Source: Streptomyces sp. NBC_00377 (lineage in GTDB: Bacteria > Actinomycetota > Actinomycetes > Streptomycetales > Streptomycetaceae). Taken from it: DNA of 64,000 nucleotides. Position 1 is the first letter of the stretch; the number at the start of each line of letters is the position of its first letter. Made by a program: the position numbers and the translations under genes. The notes under the pieces are model-generated. The model was not told the origin of the DNA. It made no database searches and saw nothing but the letters and a program-made list of their open reading frames with translations. Location of the stretch: NCBI RefSeq assembly GCF_036075115.1, contig NZ_CP107958.1:2294001-2358000 (forward strand), in the 5' to 3' direction. Shown one piece after another: positions 53,998-62,215 of this stretch.

Positions 53998-54470
53998 GCA
54001 CGTCGACAGGTGAGACTCCCGCCGGAGATGCCAAGCCGACCGATCTGCGGGCCGCCGCAGCCGACTTCACCTGGCTGCTCAACCGTTTCGCCACCGAGAC
54101 CGCAGGGGTCGTGGACGCCATAGCGGTGTCCTCCGACGGACTGCTGATCGCGGTGTCGGAGCTGCGCGAGCACGCCGACTCCGAACGCCTGGCCGCGATC
54201 GTCTCGGGCATCACCAGCCTGGCCGCGGGCGCCTCCGGCAACTACGGTCTGGGCGGCCTGAACAAGGTCATCATCGACCTGGAGGGCGGTCACGTCCTGG
54301 TCTCCGCCATCGGCAGCGGCGCCGTGCTCGGCGTCGTCACCGACAAGGAGGCCAAGCTGGGCAACATCGCCTACGAGATGACGGTGTTCGCCAACCGGGC
54401 CGGCACCGCGCTCAGTCCGCAGCTCGTCCTGGAACTGAAGAACAGCGTCGGCGTGACGCGCACGCGCTGA
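53994..54470 (+). CDS. cvnB: CvnB, roadblock/LC7 domain protein (conservon 2)
   Basis: Roadblock/LC7 protein of 158 residues with a short Thr/Gly-rich N-terminal extension. Core: FTWLLNRFATETAGVVDAIA, then VSSDGLLIAVSELREHAD, VIIDLEGGHVLVSAIGSGAV and AYEMTVFANRAGT. It is probably the modulator of the CvnD GTPase. The GTG start overlaps the cvnA stop. Sequence similarity to the first CvnB is only moderate, so the two conservons are old paralogues, not a recent duplication. Confidence 0.93.
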   Translation: MSTSTGETPAGDAKPTDLRAAAADFTWLLNRFATETAGVVDAIAVSSDGLLIAVSELREHADSERLAAIVSGITSLAAGASGNYGLGGLNKVIIDLEGGHVLVSAIGSGAVLGVVTDKEAKLGNIAYEMTVFANRAGTALSPQLVLELKNSVGVTRTR

Positions 54471-54501
54471 GCGCGAGCCACCGCAGAGAGAGCGAACACC
54501 G

Positions 54502-54945
54502 ATGGCGGACGGCCGCACACCGCGCGGGGCCGGCGAGGACGGCGTCGCCCCCGTCGGACCCGCACCCGCCGTCCGGCCCTTCCTGGTGACCGCCGGCCGG
54601 GTGGCGGGCGGCGCGGGCGAGGCGTCGTCCGGCCGGACGATGCCCGTGGAGACCCAGCTGGTGGCCACCACCGGCGGTCTCGACGCGCTCGATCTGCTCT
54701 CCTTCGAACAGCACGACATCGTCGCCGCCTGCCGCGTGCCGCAGTCCATCGCGGAGATCGCGGCCAGGCTGCGGCTGCACCTGAACGTGGTGCGGGTCCT
54801 CGCCGAGGACCTCCGGACGGCGGGGCAGCTCTCGGTGCACGTGCCCGACTCCGGCGTCACCCACGACGCATCCGTTCTGCGCAGGGTTATCGATGGCCTG
54901 CGGGCCATCCCCGACTCCCGGGGGGTACTCCGTGACACCGACTGA
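54502..54945 (+). CDS. cvnC: CvnC, DUF742 protein (conservon 2)
   Basis: DUF742 protein of 147 residues: AVRPFLVTAGRVAGGAG near the N-terminus, then the winged-helix-like part FEQHDIVAACRVPQSIAEIA and RLHLNVVRVLAEDLRTAGQL. It is longer than the first CvnC by about 30 residues, mainly at the C-terminus. It starts 31 bases after cvnB, and its end overlaps the cvnD start by 14 bases, the same overlap as in conservon 1. Confidence 0.92.
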   Translation: MADGRTPRGAGEDGVAPVGPAPAVRPFLVTAGRVAGGAGEASSGRTMPVETQLVATTGGLDALDLLSFEQHDIVAACRVPQSIAEIAARLRLHLNVVRVLAEDLRTAGQLSVHVPDSGVTHDASVLRRVIDGLRAIPDSRGVLRDTD

Positions 54946-55531
54946 ACCGCTGGTCCGCACCTCGGCCGGGCAGGCCGCCGTACGGCCGCCGTTGCCGGTG
55001 AAGCTGGTGATCGCGGGCGGCTTCGGCGTGGGCAAGACCACCGCCGTGGGCTCGATCTCCGAGATCGAGCCGCTGACCACCGAGGCGGCCATCACCGAGG
55101 TCGCGGCGGGCGTGGACGACCTCAGCCACACCCCGCGCAAGACCACCACCACGGTCGCGATGGACTTCGGCTGCATCACCATCGACCCGACGCTGAAGCT
55201 GTATCTGTTCGGCACGCCCGGGCAGGAACGGTTCGGCTTCATGTGGGACGACATCGTGGAGGGCGCGGTGGGCGGCCTCGTCATTGTGGACACCCGCCGC
55301 CTCGACGACTGCTACGCCGCCGTGGACTACTTCGAGCACAAGCGGATCCCGTTCGCCGTCGCCGTGAACGCCTTCGACGGCCAGATCGCGCACACGCTGG
55401 ACGAGGTCCGCTGGGCCCTGGACGTGTCGGAAGGCGTTCCGCTGCTGGTCTTCGACGCCCGCGAGCGCGGCTCGGTACGCGACGCCCTGCTCGTCGTGCT
55501 GGAACAGGCGCTGGCCCGCTCGGGCGGCTGA
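54932..55531 (+). CDS. cvnD: CvnD, Ras-like GTPase (conservon 2)
   Basis: GTPase of 199 residues. P-loop VIAGGFGVGKTTAVGS, switch II YLFGTPGQERFGFMWDD, and G4-like AVNAFDG. TTTVAMDFGCITID is the switch I to beta-3 region. The start is taken as GTG at 54932 with GGGGG seven bases upstream; an open frame back to 54893 lies inside cvnC. It ends the operon just before a 24-base-pair hairpin that also serves the converging ABC transporter operon. Confidence 0.93.
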   Translation: MTPTEPLVRTSAGQAAVRPPLPVKLVIAGGFGVGKTTAVGSISEIEPLTTEAAITEVAAGVDDLSHTPRKTTTTVAMDFGCITIDPTLKLYLFGTPGQERFGFMWDDIVEGAVGGLVIVDTRRLDDCYAAVDYFEHKRIPFAVAVNAFDGQIAHTLDEVRWALDVSEGVPLLVFDARERGSVRDALLVVLEQALARSGG

Positions 55532-55536
55532 CGGAA

Positions 55537-55590
55537 CGGGAACGGCCACGGTGCGGGGGAAGCTCGTCCCCCGCACCGTGGCCGTTCCCG
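55537..55590. terminator. Bidirectional hairpin terminator between conservon 2 and the ABC importer
   Basis: Perfect 24-base arms (CGGGAACGGCCACGGTGCGG... and its complement) around the 6-base loop AGCTCG. It lies 5 bases after the cvnD stop and 57 bases after the converging permease stop. Confidence 0.9.
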
Positions 55591-55647
55591 TTCCCGATCC
55601 CGTCATGAGTCAACGTGACGGGCCCTCGAACCGGCGGCGTCGTGACG

Positions 55648-56316
55648 CTAGTTGCTCCGGCGCACTCCCGGCGAGACCGTCAGCTTGGTCGCCGCCCAGA
55701 ACACCGCGAGGGTCGCGAGTGCCATGCCGGCGACCAGTGTGGCGCCGCCCACCACCTTCTCGTAGTCGTGCTGGTAGAGACCGTCGACGATGTAGCGGCC
55801 GAGGCCGCCGAGGCTGACGTAGGCGGCGATGGTGGCCGTGGAGACGATCTGGATGGCCGCCGAGCGCAGACCGCCGAGGATCAGCGGCAGCGCGACGGGC
55901 AGTTCGACGCGCAGCAGGATGTCGGCCTCGCGCATGCCCATGCCCCGGGCGGCGTCCACCGGGGGCGGATCGACGGAGCGCATCGCCTCGTAGGTGGTGA
56001 CGAGGATCGGCGGGACGGCGAGCACGACCAGCGGGATCATCACGGGCAGCATGCCGAACCCGAGCGCGATGGTCGTCACCACCAGCAGACCGAAGGTGGG
56101 CAGCGCGCGGCCGGCGGTGGCCACCAGGGAGAGGACGTTGCCGCCGCGCCCGTAGTGCCCGGTGACGAGGCCGATCGGCAGCCCGATCACGGCGGCCAGG
56201 GCGAGGGCCTCCAGGGAGTACTGGACGTGCTCCCACAGCCGGGTGGGAATCCCGTCGTACCCGTACCAGTTCGCGCTGTGGCCGAAGAAGGCGCTGACGA
56301 AGTTGATCACGTTCAC
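55648..56316 (-). CDS. Quaternary-amine ABC transporter permease, second copy in operon
   Basis: Permease of 222 residues of the OpuBB/ProW type, with about five membrane segments. Core: ALALAAVIGLPIGLVTGHYG, RALPTFGLLVVTTIALGFGM, and the ATPase-docking loop VDAARGMGMREADILLRVEL. The C-terminal GATLVAGMALATLAVFWAAT is the last segment. The GTG start overlaps the stop of the preceding permease by 4 bases. It is the last gene of the ATPase-permease-permease operon; a binding-protein gene would normally follow here, but conservon 2 does. Confidence 0.92.
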   Translation of the reverse strand: MNVINFVSAFFGHSANWYGYDGIPTRLWEHVQYSLEALALAAVIGLPIGLVTGHYGRGGNVLSLVATAGRALPTFGLLVVTTIALGFGMLPVMIPLVVLAVPPILVTTYEAMRSVDPPPVDAARGMGMREADILLRVELPVALPLILGGLRSAAIQIVSTATIAAYVSLGGLGRYIVDGLYQHDYEKVVGGATLVAGMALATLAVFWAATKLTVSPGVRRSN

Positions 56317-57029
56317 CGGGCTGCGTCCTCCAGGGCGGGCACGGCCGGTTCGGGCCGGACCCCGGTGGCCTTGGACCGTGCGCCACGCGCGGCGCTCGGC
56401 ATCCAGGGGGTGAGCAGGACGCGTACGACGACCAGCAGGGCGTCCGCGAGCACCGCCAGTACGGCACTGGTGATCACGGAGTTCCAGGCGAGTTCCGGCC
56501 GGTTGTAGATCTGCGCGTCGTGGAGCAGGTTGCCGAGCGCGCCCTGGTTGCCGATCAGCATGCCGACGCTGACGAGGCTGATGCTGGACACCGTGGCCAC
56601 CCGCAGACCGGCGATGATGGCGGGCACCGCGATCGGCAACTGGACCTGGACGTAACGGCGTACGGGCCCGAAGCCCATCGCGGTCGCGGCGGCCAGGGTC
56701 TCCTGCGGGACCGAACGGACGCCGTCGACGATCGCCGGGACGAGCACGACCAGGCTGTAGACGGTGAGCGGGATCATCACCGTCAGTTCGGTCTGTCCCG
56801 TGTAGTCGATGAGGACGACGAAGAAGGCCAGGGACGGGATGGCGTAGAGCACGGTCGTCACCCAGAGCACGGGCGGGTACAGCCAGCGCAGCCGCACGCA
56901 CAGCTGGGCCAGCGGGAGCGCCAGCAGCAGCCCGCCGAGCACCGGCAGCAGGGCCTCGCGCAGATGGAGCACGATGAGGCCGAACCAGTCGTGCTGGAGG
57001 TCGCTCGGGATGTCGAAGAAGCGGTTCAC
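56313..57029 (-). CDS. Quaternary-amine ABC transporter permease, first copy in operon
   Basis: Permease of 238 residues, OpuBB/OpuCB type: LHLREALLPVLGGLLLALPL, VLYAIPSLAFFVVLIDYTGQ, and docking loop LAAATAMGFGPVRRYVQVQL. It includes ISLVSVGMLIGNQGALG, typical of the family. It overlaps both neighbours by 4 bases. With the other permease it forms the channel for betaine, choline or a similar compatible solute. Confidence 0.92.
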   Translation of the reverse strand: MNRFFDIPSDLQHDWFGLIVLHLREALLPVLGGLLLALPLAQLCVRLRWLYPPVLWVTTVLYAIPSLAFFVVLIDYTGQTELTVMIPLTVYSLVVLVPAIVDGVRSVPQETLAAATAMGFGPVRRYVQVQLPIAVPAIIAGLRVATVSSISLVSVGMLIGNQGALGNLLHDAQIYNRPELAWNSVITSAVLAVLADALLVVVRVLLTPWMPSAARGARSKATGVRPEPAVPALEDAAR

Positions 57030-58180
57030 CGGATGACCTTCCGGGCGCTCTCCGCGGCGGGCTCCTGTTCCTCACGGCCCGCCGCGTGGGCGCCGCGGAT
57101 GGCCTCGCCGATGGCCGCCTGCGAGACGACTCCGGCGGCCCGGCCCTCGGCGTCCACGGCGACCGCCCAGCCGGTGGGCGACAGGACGGCGCAGTCGAGC
57201 GCGGCGCGCAGCGAGTCCCGTCCGGCGACGAACGGCCGTCCGTACGGCAGCAGCCGGCCGGCGTCGACCCGGCCGGCCGTCAGTGCGCCGGGCTCGCTCC
57301 AGCCGAGCGGACGGCCGTCCAGACCGGTGACGAGGAGGTAGGGGGCCTCGGTGGCGCCACGGGCGGCGATCTGTTCGGCGGTGGCGTCGACGGCGACGAT
57401 CGGGGTGGTGAGCAGTTCCAGGCCGGCGGAGGAGAAGAACGACAGGCGGCGGATGCCCCGGTCGGCGCCGAGGAAGTCCTCGACGAACGCGTCGGCGGGG
57501 TCGGACAGCAGCTCGGCGGGCGGTGCGTACTGGGCGAGCAGGCCGCCGGTGCGCAGCACGGCGACCATGGTGCCGAGTTTGACGGCCTCGTCGATGTCGT
57601 GCGTGACGAAGACGATCGTCTTCCCCAACTCCGCTTGGATGCGCAGGAGTTCGTCCTGAAGGCCCTTGCGGACGACGGGGTCGACGGCGGAGAACGGCTC
57701 GTCCATCAGCAGCACCGGCGGATCGGCGGCGAGGGCACGTGCCACACCGACGCGCTGTTGCTGGCCGCCGGAGAGCTGGTAGGGGTAGCGCTTGGCGAAC
57801 GAGGCGTCGAGCCCCACGCGTTCCATCAGTTCCCGTGCCCGCGCGCGTGCCTTGTCCTTGCTCCAGCCGAGCATCCGGGGCACGGTGGCGATGTTGTCGA
57901 CGATCGTGCGGTGCTGGAAGAGTCCGGCGTTCTGGATGACGTAACCCATGGACCGGCGCAGGGTGTTGACCGGCTGCTGACGGCTGTCGACGCCGTCGAT
58001 GAGGATCGTGCCCTCGCTGGGTTCGACCATCCGGTTGATCATCCGCAGGGTCGTCGTCTTGCCGCAGCCCGAGGGGCCGACGAGGACGGTGATCGAGCGG
58101 TCCGGTATGTCGAGGGAGAGCCGGTCGACGGCCACCGTGCCGTCCGGGTATCGCTTGGTGACTGCATCTATCCGTATCAA
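57026..58180 (-). CDS. Quaternary-amine ABC transporter ATPase with CBS domains
   Basis: ATPase of 384 residues, OpuCA/ProV type. Walker [22 protein letters not shown]-loop VIQNAGLF, signature [20 protein letters not shown], Walker [13 protein letters not shown], and H-loop [14 protein letters not shown]. The C-terminal region (about 255-375) resembles a CBS pair ([20 protein letters not shown] and the later [20 protein letters not shown]), the osmosensing part of OpuA-type systems. The start is TTG at 58180 ([14 protein letters not shown]) with GAAGGG about 12 bases upstream, matching other members' start; a longer GTG start at 58219 is less likely. Confidence 0.93.
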   Translation of the reverse strand: MIRIDAVTKRYPDGTVAVDRLSLDIPDRSITVLVGPSGCGKTTTLRMINRMVEPSEGTILIDGVDSRQQPVNTLRRSMGYVIQNAGLFQHRTIVDNIATVPRMLGWSKDKARARARELMERVGLDASFAKRYPYQLSGGQQQRVGVARALAADPPVLLMDEPFSAVDPVVRKGLQDELLRIQAELGKTIVFVTHDIDEAVKLGTMVAVLRTGGLLAQYAPPAELLSDPADAFVEDFLGADRGIRRLSFFSSAGLELLTTPIVAVDATAEQIAARGATEAPYLLVTGLDGRPLGWSEPGALTAGRVDAGRLLPYGRPFVAGRDSLRAALDCAVLSPTGWAVAVDAEGRAAGVVSQAAIGEAIRGAHAAGREEQEPAAESARKVIR

Positions 58181-58448
58181 AACGCCGAATACCCTTCGGG
58201 TCTGGCTGTTTCCGCCCACTCTCGACCAGACGAGTTTCGGGCCGTTGCGGGGAGAGTCTAAACCGCTTACGTTTCGGACGTTTTCACGGGAGAGGCCCGT
58301 TCGCGAACCGATGCCGGCTGTGCGCGACCTGTGAGTCCGCTGATTCTCACTCTCGTCTCAGGACCGGCTCAGGGATCCCCCAGACACGGCCCCGATCGTC
58401 ATGGCCATGAACGCCCACCGGGGCGAAATCCCACTTGGAGTACGCGCC

Positions 58449-60530
58449 ATGACGACACTCGCCCCGCCACCCGCCCCCGTCCAGGAGGACGGTGCCCGCC
58501 ACCGGGCGGCCCCGCCCTTCGCCGCCCGCGCCGGGCGCCTGTTCACCGGCGCTCCGCAGGACCCGCGCTGGGCCCGCCCGGCCCTCTGGGCGATCCTCGT
58601 CCTGGCCACGGCCCTCTACGCCTGGAACCTCTCCTCGATCACCGGGAACACCTTCTACGACGCGGCCGTCTACAGCGGCACCAGGAGCTGGAAGGCGTTC
58701 TTCTTCGGCGCCCTGGACGCGGGCAGCTTCATCACCGTCGACAAACCGCCGTTCGCCCTGTGGGTGATGGGCCTGTCCGCCCGCGCCTTCGGGTACGGCA
58801 CCTGGCAGTTGCTGCTGCCGATGGCCGCCCTCGGAACCGGTTCGGTCGCGCTCCTGTACCGGCTGGTGAAGCGGGACTTCGGCGCGGTGGCGGCGACCGT
58901 CTCCGCGCTGGCGCTGGCCCTCACCCCGATCACGGTCGCGATCACCCGGGACACCAACCCCGACCCCGTCCTCGTCTTCCTGATGCTGCTGGGCGCGGCC
59001 GCGCTGCTGAAGGCCGTGCGCACCGGCCGGCCGATGCCCCTGGTGTGGTCCGGCGTCGCCATCGGTTTCGCCTTCAACACCAAGATGATGCAGGCCTACG
59101 TCGTCCTGCCCGCGTTCTTCCTGGTCTACCTGTGGGCCGCGAACGCCTCACTGGGCAGGCGCATCCGCAACCTCGCGGTCGGCACGGTCGCGCTGATCGC
59201 CTCCAGCGCCTGGTGGATGGTGGTCGTCGACCTGATTCCCGCCTCCTCCCGCCCCTACATCGGCGGCTCGACCGACAACACGGTCTGGGACCTGGTCATC
59301 GGCTACAACGGCTTCGGCCGTATCTTCGGCGCGAGTTCGTCGGTGGGCTCGCAGGGCAACGGCGCGAGCTTCGGCGGCGAGGCGGGCCTGTACCGGATGT
59401 TCAACGAGATCATGGGCGGCCAGATCTCCTGGCTGATCCCCTTCGTGGTGATCGCGCTCGCGGCGGGTCTCGTCCTGCGCGGCCGGGCGCCCCGTACGGA
59501 CGCCAGGCGCGCCGCGCTGATGCTGTGGGGCGGCTGGTTCGTCCTGCACTACCTGACCTTCGCCCTCGCCGAGGGCACCTTCCACCCGTACTACGTCACC
59601 GCCATGGCTCCCGGCATCGCGGCGCTGGCCGGCGCCGGCGGCGTCACGCTCCACGACGCCCACCGCAACGGCGTCGCGGCCAAGTGGAGTTGGGTGCTCC
59701 CGGCCGCGGTCGCGGCGAGTGCGGTGTGGGCCGTCGTGCTGCTCCAGCGGGCCTCCGGCTCCGGGGCGCTCTACACGGCCGCCGAGGTCGTGGCCGGTGC
59801 GGCGGGTGCCGCGTCGGTGATCGGCCTGCTGGTCGGCCGGTTCACCGGGCGGCAGCGGCTGACGGGCGTCGCTGCGCTGGCGGCGGTCGTGGCACTGCTC
59901 GCCGGCCCGGCCGCCTACTCGGCGTCGGCCGCGACCTCCGGCACCAACGGCACCAACCCGACGGCCGGGCCGAGCACCGGCGGTGCGGGGGGCATGGGCG
60001 GCGGCGGTCAGCGGCCGAGCGGCGGTTCGGGCAATGTCCCGGGGACGGGCCGGGCGCCCTCGGGCAGCGTCGGCTCCGCGGAGCCGGGCACGACCGGGTC
60101 CGGCTCGGCGCAGTCCGGTACGACCGGATCAGGCTCGGCCGGGTCCGGTACCGCCGGCGGTCCGACCGGCGGGGGTACGGGCGGTGGCGGTGGCACCCAG
60201 GTGTCGTCCGCGATGATCACGTATCTGCAGAAGAACCAGGACGGCGCCACCTGGCTGGTGGCGGTGGCCACCGATCAGACGGCCTCCTCGATCATCCTGG
60301 AGTCGGGCGAGCCGGTGATCTCCATGGGCGGCTGGTCCGGCAGCGACGACGCGATGACGCTCACCGGGCTCAAGGCCCTCGTGAAGGCGGGGAAGCTGCA
60401 CTACATCGTCGTCGGCGACAGTGGTCAGGGCTCCTCGAACTCCGAGATCCTGACCTGGGTCGAGGCGAACGGCACGGCCGTGTCCGACTACAGCGGTCTC
60501 TACCGCCTGGACGCGTCCGACGTCGGCTGA
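58449..60530 (+). CDS. GT39-family membrane glycosyltransferase
   Basis: Integral membrane protein of 693 residues with about eleven hydrophobic segments. The first luminal loop carries the acidic site FYDAAVYSGTRSWKAFFFG and an Asp in FITVDKPPFALWVM, as in PMT/ArnT-type enzymes that transfer sugars from a polyprenyl-phosphate donor. ITRDTNPDPVLVFLMLLGAA is another family feature. The last 250 residues include a Gly/Ser/Thr-rich linker of about 90 residues and a small globular domain outside the membrane (AMITYLQKNQDGATWLVAVA, then ILESGEPVISMGGWSGSDD). Acceptor unknown. ATG at 58449 with GGAG eight bases upstream; a strong hairpin follows the stop. Confidence 0.9.
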   Translation: MTTLAPPPAPVQEDGARHRAAPPFAARAGRLFTGAPQDPRWARPALWAILVLATALYAWNLSSITGNTFYDAAVYSGTRSWKAFFFGALDAGSFITVDKPPFALWVMGLSARAFGYGTWQLLLPMAALGTGSVALLYRLVKRDFGAVAATVSALALALTPITVAITRDTNPDPVLVFLMLLGAAALLKAVRTGRPMPLVWSGVAIGFAFNTKMMQAYVVLPAFFLVYLWAANASLGRRIRNLAVGTVALIASSAWWMVVVDLIPASSRPYIGGSTDNTVWDLVIGYNGFGRIFGASSSVGSQGNGASFGGEAGLYRMFNEIMGGQISWLIPFVVIALAAGLVLRGRAPRTDARRAALMLWGGWFVLHYLTFALAEGTFHPYYVTAMAPGIAALAGAGGVTLHDAHRNGVAAKWSWVLPAAVAASAVWAVVLLQRASGSGALYTAAEVVAGAAGAASVIGLLVGRFTGRQRLTGVAALAAVVALLAGPAAYSASAATSGTNGTNPTAGPSTGGAGGMGGGGQRPSGGSGNVPGTGRAPSGSVGSAEPGTTGSGSAQSGTTGSGSAGSGTAGGPTGGGTGGGGGTQVSSAMITYLQKNQDGATWLVAVATDQTASSIILESGEPVISMGGWSGSDDAMTLTGLKALVKAGKLHYIVVGDSGQGSSNSEILTWVEANGTAVSDYSGLYRLDASDVG

Positions 60531-60556
60531 GGTGCCCGTGCGGGACGGTCCGTACA

Positions 60557-60602
60557 CACGCAGGGCGGGCCGCCGGTTCTCACCGGCGGCCCGCCCTGCG
60601 TG
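60557..60602. terminator. Hairpin terminator between GT39 gene and the flavin operon
   Basis: Perfect 21-base arms (CACGCAGGGCGGGCCGCCGG...) around the loop TCTC. It lies 26 bases after the GT39 stop and 31 bases after the stop of the small minus-strand frame, so it serves both. Confidence 0.92.
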
Positions 60603-60633
60603 CGCCCGACCGGGCGACGACGCCCGACCCGCC

Positions 60634-60759
60634 TCAGCGGCACCGGCGTCGGGGGTGCGTGCGCGGCGGGCGCCCCCGGCCCGAGGTCCATGCGAAGGCC
60701 GTCGCGCCCCAGCCGAGCAGCCACACGGCCGCTCCCAGGGCCCCGGCCTCGAAGCTCAC
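60634..60759 (-). CDS. Small membrane protein coupled to apbE, 41 residues
   Basis: GTG at 60759 overlaps the apbE stop by 4 bases (GTGA), then 41 codons to TGA at 60634: one hydrophobic segment (ALGAAVWLLGWGATAFAWT) followed by an Arg-rich tail. Overlap of this type is used throughout the window between real genes, and the hairpin terminator lies just beyond the stop. It has no recognisable family. It could be a small subunit of the flavin-based redox system; too short for most gene finders. Confidence 0.5.
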   Translation of the reverse strand: MSFEAGALGAAVWLLGWGATAFAWTSGRGRPPRTHPRRRCR

Positions 60760-61487
60760 GCGGCCGCCGCCGCCGTCGGGAACCCGTCGGTGCGCAGCAC
60801 CCGTCCGCCGGGCAGGACGGCGAACACCTCGCAGCCGTCCTGTGCCGCCGCCCACTCGACGCCCTCCGCGCCCAGCGCGAAGGCCGCCGTGGCGACGGTG
60901 TCGGCCTCGGTGAGGGTCGGAGCGACCACGGTGAGGCTGTCGAGGCCGGTGGCCGGGCGTCCGGTGCGGCCGTCGACGATGTGGTCGCCGCGCTCGTACC
61001 GGCCGGAGGTCGCGACCGCCCCGTCGGTGAGGGCGAGGACGGCGCACAGCCGGTCGGCGATCCCGGGATGCCTTACGCCGACCCGCCAGGGGCCGCCGGA
61101 GACGACCACGTCACCCCCGGCGTTGAGGCAGAACCGGCCGAGCCCGGCCCCGGTCAGCAGCTCCGCCGCCCGCTGCACCGACCAGCCCTTGACCACCGCG
61201 CAGGGGTCGAGAGCGCGGCCGGGCAGCCGCACGTCGAAGGCGCCGCCGGTGGCGGTCCGGTACCGCTCGCAGATGCCGAGGACCTCGACGAGGCCGGCGC
61301 TCAGCCCATCGGCCGACAGCTCGCCCCGGCCGTACCGGGAGACCTCGCTGTCGGCCCGGAACGGGCTGAACCGTGCGTCGACCTCGTGCAGCCAGGCGAA
61401 CACGGCGTCCACGGCCGCGTCGGGGACGACCGTGTCGTCGACCCGCAGCGAGACCGGGAACCCCATGACGTGTTCGACGCGGTGCAC
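60756..61487 (-). CDS. apbE: FAD:protein FMN transferase
   Basis: ApbE family, 243 residues. It attaches FMN to Thr or Ser of exported flavoproteins. Motifs: HVMGFPVSLRVDD, EVSRYGRGELS, ALDPCAVVKGWSVQRAAELL, LNAGGDVVVSGGPWRVGVRH with the metal-binding Asp, and IVDGRTGRPATGLDSLTVVA with the FAD/Mg site. TEADTVATAAFALG is also conserved. No signal or lipobox is visible, so either it acts in the cytoplasm or the N-terminus is unusual. The GTG start is one base from the end of the FMN-binding protein gene, its probable substrate. Confidence 0.93.
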   Translation of the reverse strand: MHRVEHVMGFPVSLRVDDTVVPDAAVDAVFAWLHEVDARFSPFRADSEVSRYGRGELSADGLSAGLVEVLGICERYRTATGGAFDVRLPGRALDPCAVVKGWSVQRAAELLTGAGLGRFCLNAGGDVVVSGGPWRVGVRHPGIADRLCAVLALTDGAVATSGRYERGDHIVDGRTGRPATGLDSLTVVAPTLTEADTVATAAFALGAEGVEWAAAQDGCEVFAVLPGGRVLRTDGFPTAAAAA

Positions 61488-61488
61488 G

Positions 61489-61908
61489 TCAGGCGCCCTT
61501 CGCGTCGATCACGGCCTGGAGGGACTCCTTGTAGCCGTCGCTCGTGAGGGTCGCGCCGGAGACCGTGTCGATGTCCGCGCTCTGCGCCGTGAGCGTCTGC
61601 GCGATCAGCTTCGGGACCGCGGCGGTCGTCTGCGGGTGGTTCGGCTGCTTCAGCATCTTCACCGCCGTGATGCGGTCGCCCTCGTAGGTCACCTGGACCT
61701 GGACGTCGCCCTTCTCCGTGGTCACGGTCGTACCGGTGAACGTGGTCGATCCCGGGGAGCCCGCGGAGCCCGGGGCCGACGTGGAGGAGGACACGGAGGG
61801 CGTCGAGGCGGCCTCGGCGGTGGATGTCGTACCGGTCGACGGCTCGTAGCGCCAGAGCGGGACGAGACCCGCCACCGACAGGACCAGGACAGGTATGGCT
61901 CGCTTCAT
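61489..61908 (-). CDS. FMN-binding domain protein, flavinylation target
   Basis: Exported protein of 139 residues: an N-terminal hydrophobic signal/anchor (5-20), a Ser/Thr/Gly linker and an FMN_bind domain (about 55-139). The ApbE target motif is [10 protein letters not shown], with Thr120 the likely site for FMN attachment. It is similar to the FMN-binding domain of NqrC/RnfG and of extracytoplasmic electron-transfer proteins. It belongs with the ferric-reductase-like gene upstream and apbE downstream, and would accept electrons across the membrane. The ATG at 61908 has AGAAGG five bases upstream; the TnpB remnant begins almost immediately upstream, so the native promoter or coupling to the reductase may have been lost. 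Confidence 0.9.
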   Translation of the reverse strand: MKRAIPVLVLSVAGLVPLWRYEPSTGTTSTAEAASTPSVSSSTSAPGSAGSPGSTTFTGTTVTTEKGDVQVQVTYEGDRITAVKMLKQPNHPQTTAAVPKLIAQTLTAQSADIDTVSGATLTSDGYKESLQAVIDAKGA

Positions 61909-61919
61909 CGGGGCCTTCT

Positions 61920-62215
61920 TTCGTCGTGATCGACCGCTTCTTCCCCAGCTCGAAGCTGTGCGGAACCTGCGGCACGGTCGGCGGGAAGCTGCCGCTGAAC
62001 GTCCGCGAGTGGACATGCCGGCACTGCGGCACTGTGCATGACCGCGACGTGAACGCGGCACGCAACATCCTGGCCGCCGGGCTGGCGGCGTCTGCCTGTG
62101 GAGACGGTGTAAGACCTCAACGGGAGTCCTCCCGGACGGGGCGGTCGTCGGTGAAGCAGGAACCCCAGCGGGCGACCGCTGGAATCCCCCGCCTTCAGGC
62201 GGGGGAGGAAGTCAA
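61920..62215 (+). mobile_element. IS200/IS605-family remnant: TnpB C-terminus and right end
   Basis: Reads in plus frame from about 61920: [20 protein letters not shown], then the second half of the zinc ribbon ([20 protein letters not shown]) and [17 protein letters not shown]. This is the RuvC-III Asp (DRDVNAARN) and four-Cys ribbon of TnpB. About 300 N-terminal residues and any TnpA are missing. The right end has two hairpins and closes in TCAA at 62212-62215, the cleavage tetranucleotide known from IS608-type right ends. The remnant separates the ferric-reductase gene from its FMN-binding partner. Confidence 0.85.
62165..62205 (+). ncRNA. Possible omega-RNA (reRNA) 3' scaffold of the TnpB remnant
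   Basis: Two hairpins: CCAGCGG-GCGA-CCGCTGG (62165-62182) and CCCCCGCC-TTCA-GGCGGGGG (62186-62205), ten bases from the element end, as in the guide-RNA scaffolds overlapping tnpB 3' ends. The guide would read into the 3' end of the ferric-reductase gene. With tnpB truncated, activity would need a TnpB supplied from elsewhere. Confidence 0.4.

Noticed and set aside
50908..55531. Conservon 2 as a transposon or integrated element
   Set aside because: No transposase, integrase, terminal repeats or target duplications are seen at its edges; a rearrangement is possible but a mobile element is not supported.
61824..61919. TnpB frame extended upstream to 61824
   Set aside because: This part is antisense to the start of the FMN-binding gene and has no TnpB similarity; homology begins at about 61920.
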